Shown here: positions 8,514 through 17,712 of the stretch, one piece after another | Numbering within the stretch: the stretch's first letter is position 1 | How the letters are laid out: each line of letters starts with the position of its first letter | From: Neisseria canis | GTDB taxonomy: Bacteria; Pseudomonadota; Gammaproteobacteria; Burkholderiales; Neisseriaceae | Length of the DNA: 64,000 bases | Assembly: GCF_900636765.1 (NCBI RefSeq) | Contig: NZ_LR134313.1 | Span: 186,001 to 250,000, forward strand | Direction of reading: 5' to 3' | Position numbers and translations under genes: made by a program | Notes under the pieces: generated by a model | The model's input: only the letters and a program-made list of their open reading frames with translations | Told to the model about the DNA's origin: nothing | The model's database searches: none

Positions 8514-9590
8514 TTAGATTCGAATTTCAAGTGCAACACTCAGGCAGTAGAGGTTGGAACAGATTCAAGAATAAAACACTTGGCGTTTCATAGCCAAGTG
8601 TTTTTCTTGGCCTACGGTTCAGTTCATCTTGAACCCTGCGTATCTCCCGATGGCTGATGTTGCGGAAATCGGTTTGTTTGGGGAAATATTGGCGGATGAG
8701 TCCGTTGGTATTTTCATTCAGTCCTTTTTCCCAAGAACGGTAGGGGCGGCAAAAATAGGTTTCCGCCTCCAATGCTTGGGCTATTCGGATGTGTCGGTAG
8801 AATTCTTTGCCGTTATCCATGGTAATGGTATGTACCCTGTTTTTATGCGCCTTCAATACCTTGATGACGGCGTTGGCAGTGTCTTTGGCTTTGAAGTTCT
8901 TTAACTTGCAGATGATGGTGTAGCGGGTAACCCGCTCGACCAAGGTCAGTAATGCGCTTTTCTGATCTTTGCCGACGACGGTGTCGGCTTCCCAATCGCC
9001 GATGCGGGATTTTTGGTCGACGATGGCGGGTCGGTTTTCAATGCCGACGCGGTCGGGTACTTTGCCTCTGCTCCATGTACTGCCGTAGCGTTTACGGTAG
9101 GATTTGCCGGCTATTCTGAGATGCTGCCGCAAAGTGCCGCCGTTGCTTTTGTCTTGACGCAGATAGCGGTAAATGGTGCTGTGGTGGAGTGTGATTTGGT
9201 GGTGTTTGTGCAAATAGGCGCACACTTGTTCGGGACTGAGTTTGAGTCGGATGAGGGTGTCGATGTGTTGAATCAGCCGGGAATGGAGCTTATAGGGTTT
9301 TCGCTTACGCTGTTTGGTAAGCCGGCTTTGCTGTTGGGCTTTTTCGGCACTGTATTGCTGCCCTTGTGGGCAGTGCCGTTTGATTTCGCGGCTGATGGTG
9401 CTTTTGTGGCGGTTAAGCAGTTTGGCGATTTCGCTGATGCTGTGGTGGCGGGACAGGTATTGGATGTGGTATCGTTCGTCTTGGGTCAGTTGTGTGTAGC
9501 TCATGGCAATCTTTCTTGCAGGAAAGGCCGTATGCTACCGCATACCGGCCTTTTTCTGTTATGGAAAGTTGCACTTCAAATCCGAATCCG
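8514..9590 (-). mobile_element. IS30-family insertion sequence, IS1655-like
   Basis: About 1.08 kb holding one transposase gene. The ends are imperfect inverted repeats: GATTCGAATTTCAAGTGCAAC at 8517-8537 pairs with the complement of GTTGCACTTCAAATCCGAATC at 9569-9589. CAGGC is found on both sides (8509-8513 and 9591-side, reading C AGGC), consistent with a short target duplication inside the DUS; the outer boundary is uncertain by a few bases. Size, gene and ends fit IS1655 of meningococci as I remember it. Confidence 0.85.
8527..9504 (-). CDS. IS30-family transposase
   Basis: 325 residues starting MSYTQLTQDERYHIQYL. The N-terminal helix-turn-helix (SISEIAKLLNRHKSTISREI) is typical of the IS30 family. 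The DDE catalytic residues are visible in GDWEADTVVG, TMDNGKEF and EKGLNENTNG. The frame is uninterrupted from start to stop, so the element may still be active. The stop is only about a dozen bases inside the left end of the element. Confidence 0.95.
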   Translation of the reverse strand: MSYTQLTQDERYHIQYLSRHHSISEIAKLLNRHKSTISREIKRHCPQGQQYSAEKAQQQSRLTKQRKRKPYKLHSRLIQHIDTLIRLKLSPEQVCAYLHKHHQITLHHSTIYRYLRQDKSNGGTLRQHLRIAGKSYRKRYGSTWSRGKVPDRVGIENRPAIVDQKSRIGDWEADTVVGKDQKSALLTLVERVTRYTIICKLKNFKAKDTANAVIKVLKAHKNRVHTITMDNGKEFYRHIRIAQALEAETYFCRPYRSWEKGLNENTNGLIRQYFPKQTDFRNISHREIRRVQDELNRRPRKTLGYETPSVLFLNLFQPLLPECCT

Positions 9591-9612
9591 CCAGGCATTT
9601 TTTATAAACCAA

Positions 9613-11016
9613 CTAATCGGCAACTCCGTCATACAGCACAAGCGTCTTCTTTCTTTGGCTTGAATACTCCGCAACAGGATCGGGATAACCGTTGGTATTG
9701 ATACTGGCTTTCCCGAGCCACGGGGTATGAATAACATCTTTCGGCACATGGGCGAGCTCAGGAACATACCGGCGGATAGTTTGTCCGACAGGATCAAGCT
9801 TTTGCGCCGCGAACACAGGATGCATCATACTCAGCGGCTTTTGTGCACATGCACCCACACCCACAGCATCCTGCCAGCAGCCATTGTTTACGGCCAAATC
9901 AAAATCCAACAATTGTCCGGCAAAGTAAGCTTCCCCCAAACGCCAGTCACACAATAAAACCTGTGACAAAAAAGCCGCAGCATAACTGCGTAAATTGTCC
10001 GGCAAATAGCCTGTTTGATTCAGACACCGCATCGCAGCATCGAGCAAAGGATAACCCGTCCGCCCCTCCTGCCACGCAACAAGATATTGAGGATTGTTTT
10101 CCCAAGCTATATTCCGATATTTCGGATTAAAACCCTGCAGTAACACGTTTGGATAGCGATAAACCAGTCGGTGATAAAATTCGCGCCGCATCAAAGCATT
10201 TAGCAAAACCTCTTCATCCTCGCCCCCCATTCTCTTGATCAAACCAATCAAATAGCGAACAGAAATCACACCAAAACGCAAATAAGGCGAAAGCCTGAAG
10301 TTATCACTCTGCGCAGACAAACCGCGCCCAAGGTGATAGTCCCCCATGCGGCGCATCAATCCAGCCAGCAGCTTATCCGCCGCCCGCTCACCGCCTTCAA
10401 AGACTGAAGCCCCATCCTCCACACCCAATTGCTTTAAAGACGGCAACTCCGGCGCAAAACGTAAATGTTCAGACAGGCCTGTCTGAAGCCCTGTCAAAGC
10501 CGCCCAGTCGTCAGAAGGCTGCCAAACCATTCCGTCCGACGCCGCAAGCCAAGCTTTTCTATAAGCATCGAAATCCGTATAAAGTTTGCCTTCGGAATCG
10601 GCCGAGACAAATTTTGATAACACTGCATCATCATTCACCACCTTAAATTGCCGCCCATCCCCAACCAAGTGCGCCGCAACCACGTTTTCCTGATGCACAG
10701 AGTCCGGCTCTCCCGCTCCCGCACACACCACATAAGCAGCATCCACATCATTTGCAAAAGCAGGCACCTCCCGCTCCGCCGAGCCGATTGCCACAAACAG
10801 CGGCACACCTTTTTCAGCCAACCTGCTTTGAAGTTCAGACAGGCATTGATGCACAAACACCCGCCTCCGCCGACGCCCTTCTGAAACCGGCGCCTCTTCC
10901 GGTTCAAACACATACATACCCACCACAGGCAAACCGAGCCTAACAGCCTCCTGCAAAGCAGTGTGGTCAAACGCCCGCAAATCATAACGGAACCAAACAA
11001 GAGTGGTCTGAAACAT
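9613..11016 (-). CDS. phrB: Cryptochrome/photolyase family protein (deoxyribodipyrimidine photolyase)
   Basis: 467 residues from the ATG at 11016 (MFQTTLVWFRYDLRAFDHTAL); an upstream in-frame extension to 11100 does not look like photolyase and was excluded. The N-terminal alpha/beta antenna domain is followed by the FAD-binding helical domain (FRLSPYLRFGVISVRYL, RREFYHRLVYRYPN, YPLLDAAMRCLNQTGYLPDN, LLDFDLAVNNGCWQD). CPD photolyases repair UV dimers using light. After NNGCWQ the usual run ending in a PYFRIFNP-like motif is strongly altered without any length change, so activity should not be assumed. The stop lies about 20 bases from the IS right end. Several DUS lie within the gene. Confidence 0.85.
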   Translation of the reverse strand: MFQTTLVWFRYDLRAFDHTALQEAVRLGLPVVGMYVFEPEEAPVSEGRRRRRVFVHQCLSELQSRLAEKGVPLFVAIGSAEREVPAFANDVDAAYVVCAGAGEPDSVHQENVVAAHLVGDGRQFKVVNDDAVLSKFVSADSEGKLYTDFDAYRKAWLAASDGMVWQPSDDWAALTGLQTGLSEHLRFAPELPSLKQLGVEDGASVFEGGERAADKLLAGLMRRMGDYHLGRGLSAQSDNFRLSPYLRFGVISVRYLIGLIKRMGGEDEEVLLNALMRREFYHRLVYRYPNVLLQGFNPKYRNIAWENNPQYLVAWQEGRTGYPLLDAAMRCLNQTGYLPDNLRSYAAAFLSQVLLCDWRLGEAYFAGQLLDFDLAVNNGCWQDAVGVGACAQKPLSMMHPVFAAQKLDPVGQTIRRYVPELAHVPKDVIHTPWLGKASINTNGYPDPVAEYSSQRKKTLVLYDGVAD

Positions 11017-11210
11017 AACGCAAACGGCTTCCGTAAATATTTTCGCAACGAATATTCTACCCGATTGCCCCCGCAACTCATTAAAAACTTCACCAATCAC
11101 AACACATCAGTAACTTTTATCCCATATAAAATAATTATTTGTAAAAAAAGCACAACACAGATATTGAACAAATGCAGCAGGTATGGTTTAATACGCCTTC
11201 TTCACACAGC

Positions 11211-11286
<76 letters not shown>

Positions 11287-11288
11287 AA

Positions 11289-11313
11289 AAAACCGCTTAT
11301 GCGGTTATTTTTT
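11289..11313 (+). terminator. Rho-independent terminator of tRNA-Phe
   Basis: AACCGC-TTAT-GCGGTT (11291-11306) is followed by ATTTTTTT, immediately after the CCA end. Confidence 0.85.
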
Positions 11314-11446
11314 ATCCTCATCACTCTTTTTCATTCATCTTCCAAATTCTTCAACCTATTCCACTATTGAACCCCCGCCCTATAAAGAGTATATTTATCC
11401 GATTTTCGGAAATATTAACATCTGCATATTCTTGAGGAGCACATAA

Positions 11447-12565
11447 ATGAAAGTAGGTTTTATCGGCTGGCGCGGCATGGTCGGTTCTGTTTTGATGCAG
11501 CGCATGCAGGAAGAAAACGATTTTGCCGATATCAAAGAAGCCTTTTTCTTCACCACTTCCAACGTAGGCGGCGCCGCACCTGATTTCGGCCAAGCAGTCA
11601 AAACGCTGTTGGATGCCAACAATATCGAAGAGCTGGCGCGCATGGATATTATCGTTACCTGCCAAGGTGGCGATTACACCAAATCCGTGTATCAGCCCCT
11701 GCGCGAAAGCGGCTGGAACGGTTATTGGATTGATGCCGCTTCTGCGCTCCGCATGAATGACGATGCCATCATCGTGCTCGACCCTGTAAACCGCAACGTG
11801 ATTGATGCCGGCCTCAAAAACGGCGTGAAAAACTACATCGGCGGCAACTGCACCGTATCGCTCATGTTGATGGCACTGGGCGGCCTGTTCCAAAACAATT
11901 TGGTTGAATGGGCTACCAGCATGACTTATCAGGCGGCTTCGGGTGCGGGTGCGAAAAACATGCGCGAGCTTATCAGCGGCATGGGAGCCATCCACAACCA
12001 AGTGGCTGACGAATTGGCAGACCCCGCCAGCGCGATTTTGGATATCGACCGCAAAGTTTCCGATTTCCTGCGCAGCGAAGCCTACCCTAAAGCCAATTTC
12101 GGTGTGCCGCTGGCCGGCAGCCTGATTCCGTGGATTGATGCCGATTTGGGTAACGGCCAGTCCAAAGAGGAATGGAAAGGCGACGTGGAAACAAACAAGA
12201 TTTTGGGTAACACCGGCAATCCCACCATTATCGACGGCTTGTGTGTACGCGTCGGCGCGATGCGCTGCCACAGCCAGGCGATTACGTTGAAATTGAAAAA
12301 AGATTTGTCCGTAGCCGAAATCGAACAGCTCCTGGCCGGTGCAAACGACTGGGTAAAAGTGGTGCCGAATGAGAAAGAAGCTTCCGTTAAGGAGCTGACG
12401 CCCGCCTCCGTTACCGGCACTTTAACCGTACCGGTAGGCCGCATCCGCAAGCTGGCCATGGGCGGCGAATACATCAGCGCCTTTACCGTGGGCGACCAGT
12501 TGTTGTGGGGTGCCGCTGAGCCTATCCGCCGCATTTTGAATATTGTGTTGGGCAAACCGCTCTAA
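11447..12565 (+). CDS. asd: Aspartate-semialdehyde dehydrogenase
   Basis: 372 residues. The enzyme makes aspartate semialdehyde from aspartyl phosphate for lysine/diaminopimelate, threonine and methionine synthesis. The N-terminal NADP-binding motif is [18 protein letters not shown]. The catalytic cysteine is C135 in GGNCTVSLM. Length and motifs fit the gamma/beta-proteobacterial Asd class. An AGGAG site lies just before the ATG. The gene is followed by a DUS-pair terminator. Confidence 0.97.
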   Translation: MKVGFIGWRGMVGSVLMQRMQEENDFADIKEAFFFTTSNVGGAAPDFGQAVKTLLDANNIEELARMDIIVTCQGGDYTKSVYQPLRESGWNGYWIDAASALRMNDDAIIVLDPVNRNVIDAGLKNGVKNYIGGNCTVSLMLMALGGLFQNNLVEWATSMTYQAASGAGAKNMRELISGMGAIHNQVADELADPASAILDIDRKVSDFLRSEAYPKANFGVPLAGSLIPWIDADLGNGQSKEEWKGDVETNKILGNTGNPTIIDGLCVRVGAMRCHSQAITLKLKKDLSVAEIEQLLAGANDWVKVVPNEKEASVKELTPASVTGTLTVPVGRIRKLAMGGEYISAFTVGDQLLWGAAEPIRRILNIVLGKPL

Positions 12566-12581
12566 ACGATTTTTGCCAATA

Positions 12582-12627
12582 AAAATGCCTGTCTGAAACA
12601 TTTAAATGTTTTTCAGACAGGCATTTT
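12582..12627. terminator. Bidirectional DUS-pair terminator between asd and tyrA
   Basis: AAAATGCCTGTCTGAA and its inverted copy TTCAGACAGGCATTTT flank a self-complementary loop (ACATTTAAATGT). Convergent genes end on both sides, so it can serve both strands. Confidence 0.85.
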
Positions 12628-12645
12628 GATTAGGTGTTTTACACA

Positions 12646-13527
12646 TCAGCTCTGTTTATCAAGCCAATCATCCCGTGTTGCCTTAGCCTCTTCAAAATAG
12701 CGATACAGGCTCTCAGAATCGCCCGTTTCCAATAAACGTTGAACCGTATCCAACTGGGCGCGCTGCCCCGCAATCAAGTCAAGCAAACCCTGTCGGTTAG
12801 CCAGGCAGATATCCGTCCAGATAGCAGGATGGCTGGATGCGATGCGGGTAAAATCGCGAAAGCCCGATGCGGCAAAATCCAAGTAAAGCTGCCCGTCGGC
12901 ATGGTCTTTGATTTGGTGCACATACGAAAAAGCCAATACATGAGGCATATGCGAAACTGCTGCGAAAATAGCATCATGCTCTTCTGCCGGCATGATAAAA
13001 GTGTGTGCACCCACTGCCTGCCATAAACTTTGCATCAAATCTAATGCAACAGGATTTTGTTGCTCGTGCGGGCACAGAATCAGCTTTTTACCTTCATACA
13101 AGCCAAACTTGGCCGCCAAGGCACCATGCCTGTCTGAACCGGCAATCGGATGCGCGGCCACACAATTGGGCAGATGCGCCGGCAAATAGCGGGCGAACGC
13201 CTGAATCGCCGACTGCTTGGTGCTACCTACATCGCTGACTATGGTTTGTGCGCTTAACAAAGGTGCCAGCTCGGTGCAAATTGCAGGCAAAGTTGCCACC
13301 GGCGTTGCAATCAACACCAAATCCGAGGCGGCTATGCTTTGCGGCTGAATACCTTGAGCCGTTTCATCAATCACTTTGCGTTCAAGCGCGCGCTCAAGGT
13401 TTTGCCTGTTCACGTCCACACCCACCACATGGCGCACCAAACCTTTGCGCTTGAGATCCAGCGCAAATGAGCCGCCGATCAGGCCGACGCCGATCAGAGT
13501 GATTTGGTTCAACGGGGTGGTAGACAT
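12646..13527 (-). CDS. tyrA: Prephenate dehydrogenase
   Basis: 293 residues. It converts prephenate to 4-hydroxyphenylpyruvate for tyrosine synthesis. The Rossmann motif is LIGVGLIGGSFALDLK (about 11-26), followed by GVDVN at the end of beta-2. VSDVGSTKQ, VAAHPIAGSDRHGA and AVSHMPHVLAFSY are conserved family segments; the HPIAGS histidine is part of the active site. Within GSDRHG the DUS at about 13122-13135 is translated as SDRH. There is no ACT or chorismate mutase domain. Confidence 0.93.
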   Translation of the reverse strand: MSTTPLNQITLIGVGLIGGSFALDLKRKGLVRHVVGVDVNRQNLERALERKVIDETAQGIQPQSIAASDLVLIATPVATLPAICTELAPLLSAQTIVSDVGSTKQSAIQAFARYLPAHLPNCVAAHPIAGSDRHGALAAKFGLYEGKKLILCPHEQQNPVALDLMQSLWQAVGAHTFIMPAEEHDAIFAAVSHMPHVLAFSYVHQIKDHADGQLYLDFAASGFRDFTRIASSHPAIWTDICLANRQGLLDLIAGQRAQLDTVQRLLETGDSESLYRYFEEAKATRDDWLDKQS

Positions 13528-13587
13528 AACAATCGGATTTTATTTTGAAAGAATAAAAAACGGCAAACCGGTTCAGACAGGCATATT

Positions 13588-14379
13588 TCACCGCCATGCG
13601 GCCAAAAACTCGTGCCAATGTGCTGCATCTTCCTGTGTTTTCAGATAATTGCGCAGAATACGGATTTCCTGCTCATATTCGTCGCCGTCCAGCGCGCCGC
13701 TCATTAAGCGGAAACGCAGATACATTAAATAAGTGTTGGCCGCATCGGTTTCGCAATAATCGCGGATGGCCTTGAGCATGCCTGTCTGAAAAGCTTCCCA
13801 AACCTTGCTGCCGTCCATGCCTAACTTACCCGGGAAGCCGCAAAGTTTGGCCATATCGTCTAGCGGCACATTGGCGCGCGGCTGATAAAGCGCCAGCAAG
13901 TCCATCAAATCGCAATGGCGGTTATGGTAGCGGCTGATGTAGTTGTTCCACTTAAAATCACGGCTGTCGCCGAAATCGCCCTCTCCCGTATCCCAATAGC
14001 GCGCTGCGGTAATGCCGTGAATCAAGGCGCGGTAATGCAGCACCGGCAAATCGAAGCCGCCGCCGTTCCAGCTTACCAATTGCGGCGTATGCGTTTCAAT
14101 CAGGTCGAAAAATTTGGCAATCACGGTTTCTTCGCTGTCGTGCTCGTCGCCTATCGTGCCGATATGGATTTTTTCCGCTCCCCAGCGCATGCAGCAGGAA
14201 ACCGCCACCACTTGATGCAGATGGTGCTGCATAAAATCATTACCGGTTTGGGCGCGCCGTTTCTGTTGCGCAAAAGCCACCACGTCGTTATCAGGAATGT
14301 CTTCAGGCAAACCGTAAAGCAACCTTATGCCGTGCACATCGGGAATCGTTTCAATATCAAAGGCAAGAATCGGGGTCAT
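13588..14379 (-). CDS. Predicted 3'-5' exonuclease, PolB exonuclease-like
   Basis: 263 residues from the ATG at 14379 (MTPILAFDIETIPDVHG), preceded by GGAA; a longer frame begins at 14415. It matches the stand-alone family related to the proofreading domain of DNA polymerase B. DEDDy residues are visible as DIET near the N-terminus, the ExoII block SWNGGGFDLPVLHYRA and the ExoIII block YCETDAANTYLMYLRF (Y and D spaced as in DEDDy nucleases). It is probably a cytoplasmic nuclease in repair or RNA/DNA turnover; the substrate is unknown. A DUS lies within the gene. Confidence 0.85.
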   Translation of the reverse strand: MTPILAFDIETIPDVHGIRLLYGLPEDIPDNDVVAFAQQKRRAQTGNDFMQHHLHQVVAVSCCMRWGAEKIHIGTIGDEHDSEETVIAKFFDLIETHTPQLVSWNGGGFDLPVLHYRALIHGITAARYWDTGEGDFGDSRDFKWNNYISRYHNRHCDLMDLLALYQPRANVPLDDMAKLCGFPGKLGMDGSKVWEAFQTGMLKAIRDYCETDAANTYLMYLRFRLMSGALDGDEYEQEIRILRNYLKTQEDAAHWHEFLAAWR

Positions 14380-14552
14380 AATGGCGGTTCCATAGTCAAC
14401 AACGGCATTGTGCATGAAGTTTCAGCCTTTGACAAACCTGCTTGTCCACCGGCACAGGTGTGCTAAATTACATAAATTTTCTTGGTGTATCACAATGGTT
14501 TAGGCATAATATCGCACGTTTGAAATTAGATAAGACTGAAAGTTTTAAGCCA

Positions 14553-15359
14553 ATGAATTTATCGAAAACCCTTCTCTCAATCGCCTTTCTGCCGTTGATC
14601 GCTTGCAGCCAGCCTACAGCCAGCAATCCAAACAAAGCCGCCGGCAGCCCTCAAAAGAGCGCATCCAAACCGGCAATCAAAAGCGATGTTCCCGAAGCCA
14701 CGGCAAAAACCATCAGCAGCAAGCTGGAGCAGGCATACGGCCAGCAAAAATTGAAAGTGCAAAGTATCCAGGCCTCGCCGGTAGCAGGCTTGTTTGAAGT
14801 GGTGGTTTCCGGCAATCAGATTGTTTATACCGATGCCGATGCTGATTATATGTTTGTTGGCGATTTAATCGATATTAAAAGCCGCAAGAGCCTCACGGAA
14901 GAGCGCTCTGCCGATATCAGCCGCGTAGATTTCGCCAGCCTGCCTTTGGAAATGGCCATTAAAGAGGTGCGTGGCAACGGTAAGTTGAAAGTAGCCGTGT
15001 TCTCCGACCCCGACTGCCCGTTCTGCAAACGCTTGGAAAAAGAATTCGGCCAAATGAACGACATCACCATCTACAACTTTATGATGCCTATTGCCAGCCT
15101 GCACCCGCAAGCGCACCAAAAATCGGTTCAAATCTGGTGCCAAAAAGACCGCACTGCCGCTTGGGCCAACTGGATGCGCAAAGGTGAGATGCCGCCCGCG
15201 GTTGCAGAATGCGACAATCCGGTAGAGGAAACCACTTCTCTTGGAGAACAACTCGGATTCACCGGCACGCCTGCGGTGATTTTCCCCAACGGCAAAGTAC
15301 AGGCCGGTTATTCGCCTAAAGCCCAATTGGAACAGGCAATCAGAAGCAATCAGAAATAA
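14553..15359 (+). CDS. dsbC: Thiol:disulfide interchange protein DsbC, lipoprotein form
   Basis: About 268 residues from the ATG at 14553, chosen because it gives a lipoprotein signal (MNLSKTLLSIAFLPLIAC, lipobox LIAC). A Lys/Ser/Pro-rich spacer is followed by the DsbC dimerisation domain and a thioredoxin-fold domain with active site CPFC (155-158) in FSDPDCPFCKRLEKEF. The cis-proline loop reads GFTGTPAVIFPNG. It isomerises wrong disulfides in the periplasm. It is followed by a DUS-pair terminator and lies divergent from the exonuclease gene. Confidence 0.92.
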   Translation: MNLSKTLLSIAFLPLIACSQPTASNPNKAAGSPQKSASKPAIKSDVPEATAKTISSKLEQAYGQQKLKVQSIQASPVAGLFEVVVSGNQIVYTDADADYMFVGDLIDIKSRKSLTEERSADISRVDFASLPLEMAIKEVRGNGKLKVAVFSDPDCPFCKRLEKEFGQMNDITIYNFMMPIASLHPQAHQKSVQIWCQKDRTAAWANWMRKGEMPPAVAECDNPVEETTSLGEQLGFTGTPAVIFPNGKVQAGYSPKAQLEQAIRSNQK

Positions 15360-15375
15360 CGGTTTGCCCAAACAA

Positions 15376-15406
15376 ATGCCTGTCTGAAAGGTTTTCAGAC
15401 AGGCAT
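15376..15406. terminator. DUS-pair terminator between dsbC and misS
   Basis: ATGCCTGTCTGAAA, a short loop and TTTCAGACAGGCAT form a strong hairpin between convergent genes. Confidence 0.8.
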
Positions 15407-15418
15407 GTTGTTACACGG

Positions 15419-16813
15419 CTACAAACCCGCTTTCAATTCTTTTGCCCGCTTAGGCAACACAAAACGAATCCGCAAGCCGTTGGGGCTGATGTTGTTGGCC
15501 ATAATTTTGCCGCAATGCTGCTCGACAATATGCTTGGTAAGCGCAAGACCCAATCCTGTGCCTTGCTTGTTGGCGCTGCTGTCCGCACGGTAAAACGCGG
15601 TGAAAATATGCGGCAGCTGGTTTTCCGACACTCCCGGGCCGTTATCCGTGATGTCCACCATCCAATTTTTTGAATCCTGATAAATTTTCACCTTAATCGT
15701 GCTGCCTTCCGGGCTGTAATTCATGGCGTTTCGGATAACGTTATCGAATGCGCGGTAAAGGTAACTTTCATTGGCCAAAAGTTTGGCATCTTCCGGCACT
15801 TTTTCCACCACCAATTCCACGGTTTGATGATTCTTCTCCGCCACAGCTTGGCTGTCTTCCACCAAATGACGCAGAAACGGCACCAGCGCCAGATTTTCTT
15901 TTTCCATGGGGATATTGTCGGTTTCCAAGCGCGAAAGCGTCAGCAACTCACCCACCAGCGCATCCATGCGCACCAGCTCGCTTTCCAGGCGCTGCAAATA
16001 TTCGTCCTGCTTTTTCGGCTGAGTCTGAATCAGGCCGACAATAGCCTGCATACGCGCAAGCGGCGAACGCATTTCGTGCGACACATGATGCAAAAGGTGC
16101 CGCTCTTTTTCCACCAGTTTTTGTAACTGTTGCGCCATTTTGTCAAACTGATCGGCCAATTGCGACAATTCGTCATCGCGGTCTGTCATCTGTTGCGAAA
16201 TGCGTGTTTCCAAATCGCCTGCTGCCAGCCTGTTCATACCCCGGCCTAAAATACGGATAGGCTTGGTAATATTGTTGGCCAGAATATATGCCAATAGCAA
16301 ACCCACCACAAAAATAAAGCTCAAGATAATGATTTCGTGCCACACCGGCTCAAGCGGCAGCCCGGGAATAAACAATGGGCTGATCGGGCGCTGAAGCTGG
16401 CGGTTTTTCCAATCACGCACGAAAAACAGATATTCCTCACCCCATCTGTCATACTCAATACGGGCATTTTCCAAATCAACCTGCTTTACCGCCGCATTGC
16501 GCATCGACTCGACCACTTTGGGATCTATCGGCCTGCCCAGCACATCTTTCCGGTTATCGCCGGTAATCATATACACATTTTTAGAAATAGGATGCTCGCT
16601 CCATTCCTGCAATGTGTCTTTCGCACCTTGCGCACCGCGTGCACGGAAGGCCGAAATCATGCTATTAAGCAGCGTGGTTTCCAATACACGCTGCTGCTTG
16701 AAATGGTTTTCCGCAATGGTGTTCTGCACCACCCAGAAAGAAAAACTCGCCACGAATATGGCGCAGATAATCACGGCGCAAAACGTGGCGAATATACGTT
16801 GAAACAGTTTCAT
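15419..16813 (-). CDS. misS: CpxA-type sensor histidine kinase MisS
   Basis: 464 residues. The N-terminal membrane segment covers about 10-30. A periplasmic sensor region runs from about 31 to 155, with a second membrane segment at about 158-180. HAMP (about 180-235) is followed by HisKA with phospho-acceptor H246 in LLHHVSHEMRSPLARMQAI and an ATPase domain with NVIRNAMNYSPEG, DNGPGV and GTGLGLALTKHIV. MisRS is the neisserial envelope-stress system related to CpxRA; it controls disulfide and envelope genes, which fits the neighbouring dsbC. It starts 17 bases after the misR stop. Confidence 0.93.
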   Translation of the reverse strand: MKLFQRIFATFCAVIICAIFVASFSFWVVQNTIAENHFKQQRVLETTLLNSMISAFRARGAQGAKDTLQEWSEHPISKNVYMITGDNRKDVLGRPIDPKVVESMRNAAVKQVDLENARIEYDRWGEEYLFFVRDWKNRQLQRPISPLFIPGLPLEPVWHEIIILSFIFVVGLLLAYILANNITKPIRILGRGMNRLAAGDLETRISQQMTDRDDELSQLADQFDKMAQQLQKLVEKERHLLHHVSHEMRSPLARMQAIVGLIQTQPKKQDEYLQRLESELVRMDALVGELLTLSRLETDNIPMEKENLALVPFLRHLVEDSQAVAEKNHQTVELVVEKVPEDAKLLANESYLYRAFDNVIRNAMNYSPEGSTIKVKIYQDSKNWMVDITDNGPGVSENQLPHIFTAFYRADSSANKQGTGLGLALTKHIVEQHCGKIMANNISPNGLRIRFVLPKRAKELKAGL

Positions 16814-16830
16814 GAACAGTCTGTTTGCTA

Positions 16831-17508
16831 TTAGTTTTTAACAAATAAATAACCCAAACCGCGTACGGTTTGAATCAGAGAAGCATCACCCAATTTATGG
16901 CGGATGCTGGAAATATGTACATCAATACTGCGGTCAAATTTGGCCAGCTTGCGGTCGAGCGCCTCGATAGACAAGGTTTCTTTACTTACCACCTGACCCG
17001 CATGACGCATCAGCACTTCCAACAGATTGAATTCCGTACTGGTCAATTCCAAAGGCTCTTCACCGATGGTTGCCTGACGCTTGGCCGGATACAGAGTAAC
17101 ATTGCTTACTGAAATGCTGTTAGGCGCTGTGCTTTGTTCGGAAGCACTTTGGGCGCGGCGCAAAATGGCGTTGATACGAGCCAAAAGCTCACGCGGCGTA
17201 CACGGCTTGGGCACATAATCATCCGCCCCCATTTCCAAGCCGATGATGCGGTCGATATCGTCACCTTTGGCAGTAAGCATAATCACAGGAATCGTGCTTT
17301 GCGCACGCACGGTTTTCAACACCTCCAAACCGTTCATTTTCGGCATCATAGAATCCAATACAACCACGTCGTAATTGCCGGACAAAATTTCTTGCACACC
17401 TGCTTCACCATCCGGCACGCTATTTACCGACAAACCTTCGGCTGTGAGATATTCGGTCAGAAGCTCGGTTAATAAAGCGTCGTCATCTACCAATAACACA
17501 TGGCTCAT
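16831..17508 (-). CDS. misR: OmpR-family response regulator MisR
   Basis: 225 residues. The receiver domain has the acidic pocket DDD (8-10), phospho-acceptor D52 in VVLDSMMPKMNG, and K in DYVPKPCTPREL. The C-terminal winged helix (about 130-225) includes LTSTEFNLLEVLMRHAGQVVSK and RSIDVHISSIRHKLGD. It is the cognate regulator of the kinase gene immediately downstream and is transcribed first in the pair. The 200 bases upstream hold no other gene and presumably the promoter. Confidence 0.94.
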   Translation of the reverse strand: MSHVLLVDDDALLTELLTEYLTAEGLSVNSVPDGEAGVQEILSGNYDVVVLDSMMPKMNGLEVLKTVRAQSTIPVIMLTAKGDDIDRIIGLEMGADDYVPKPCTPRELLARINAILRRAQSASEQSTAPNSISVSNVTLYPAKRQATIGEEPLELTSTEFNLLEVLMRHAGQVVSKETLSIEALDRKLAKFDRSIDVHISSIRHKLGDASLIQTVRGLGYLFVKN

Positions 17509-17712
17509 TGCATATTTCCTTATCTGGTTGTCTTTAAAATTTTAAGGATGCCTTCCGTTATGAAGGGGCAAAGCTATCTTAACATGCAAGCCTGTATTTT
17601 TGGTAGCATGTCTGCTCGCCCCTTTGCTCTTTTTTGCACGGAATGTCAAGGGCTTTACATAGCAATACTGTGTCAGCCGCCCCTGCCCGCGCCTTTTCAG
17701 ACAGGCATGTTT

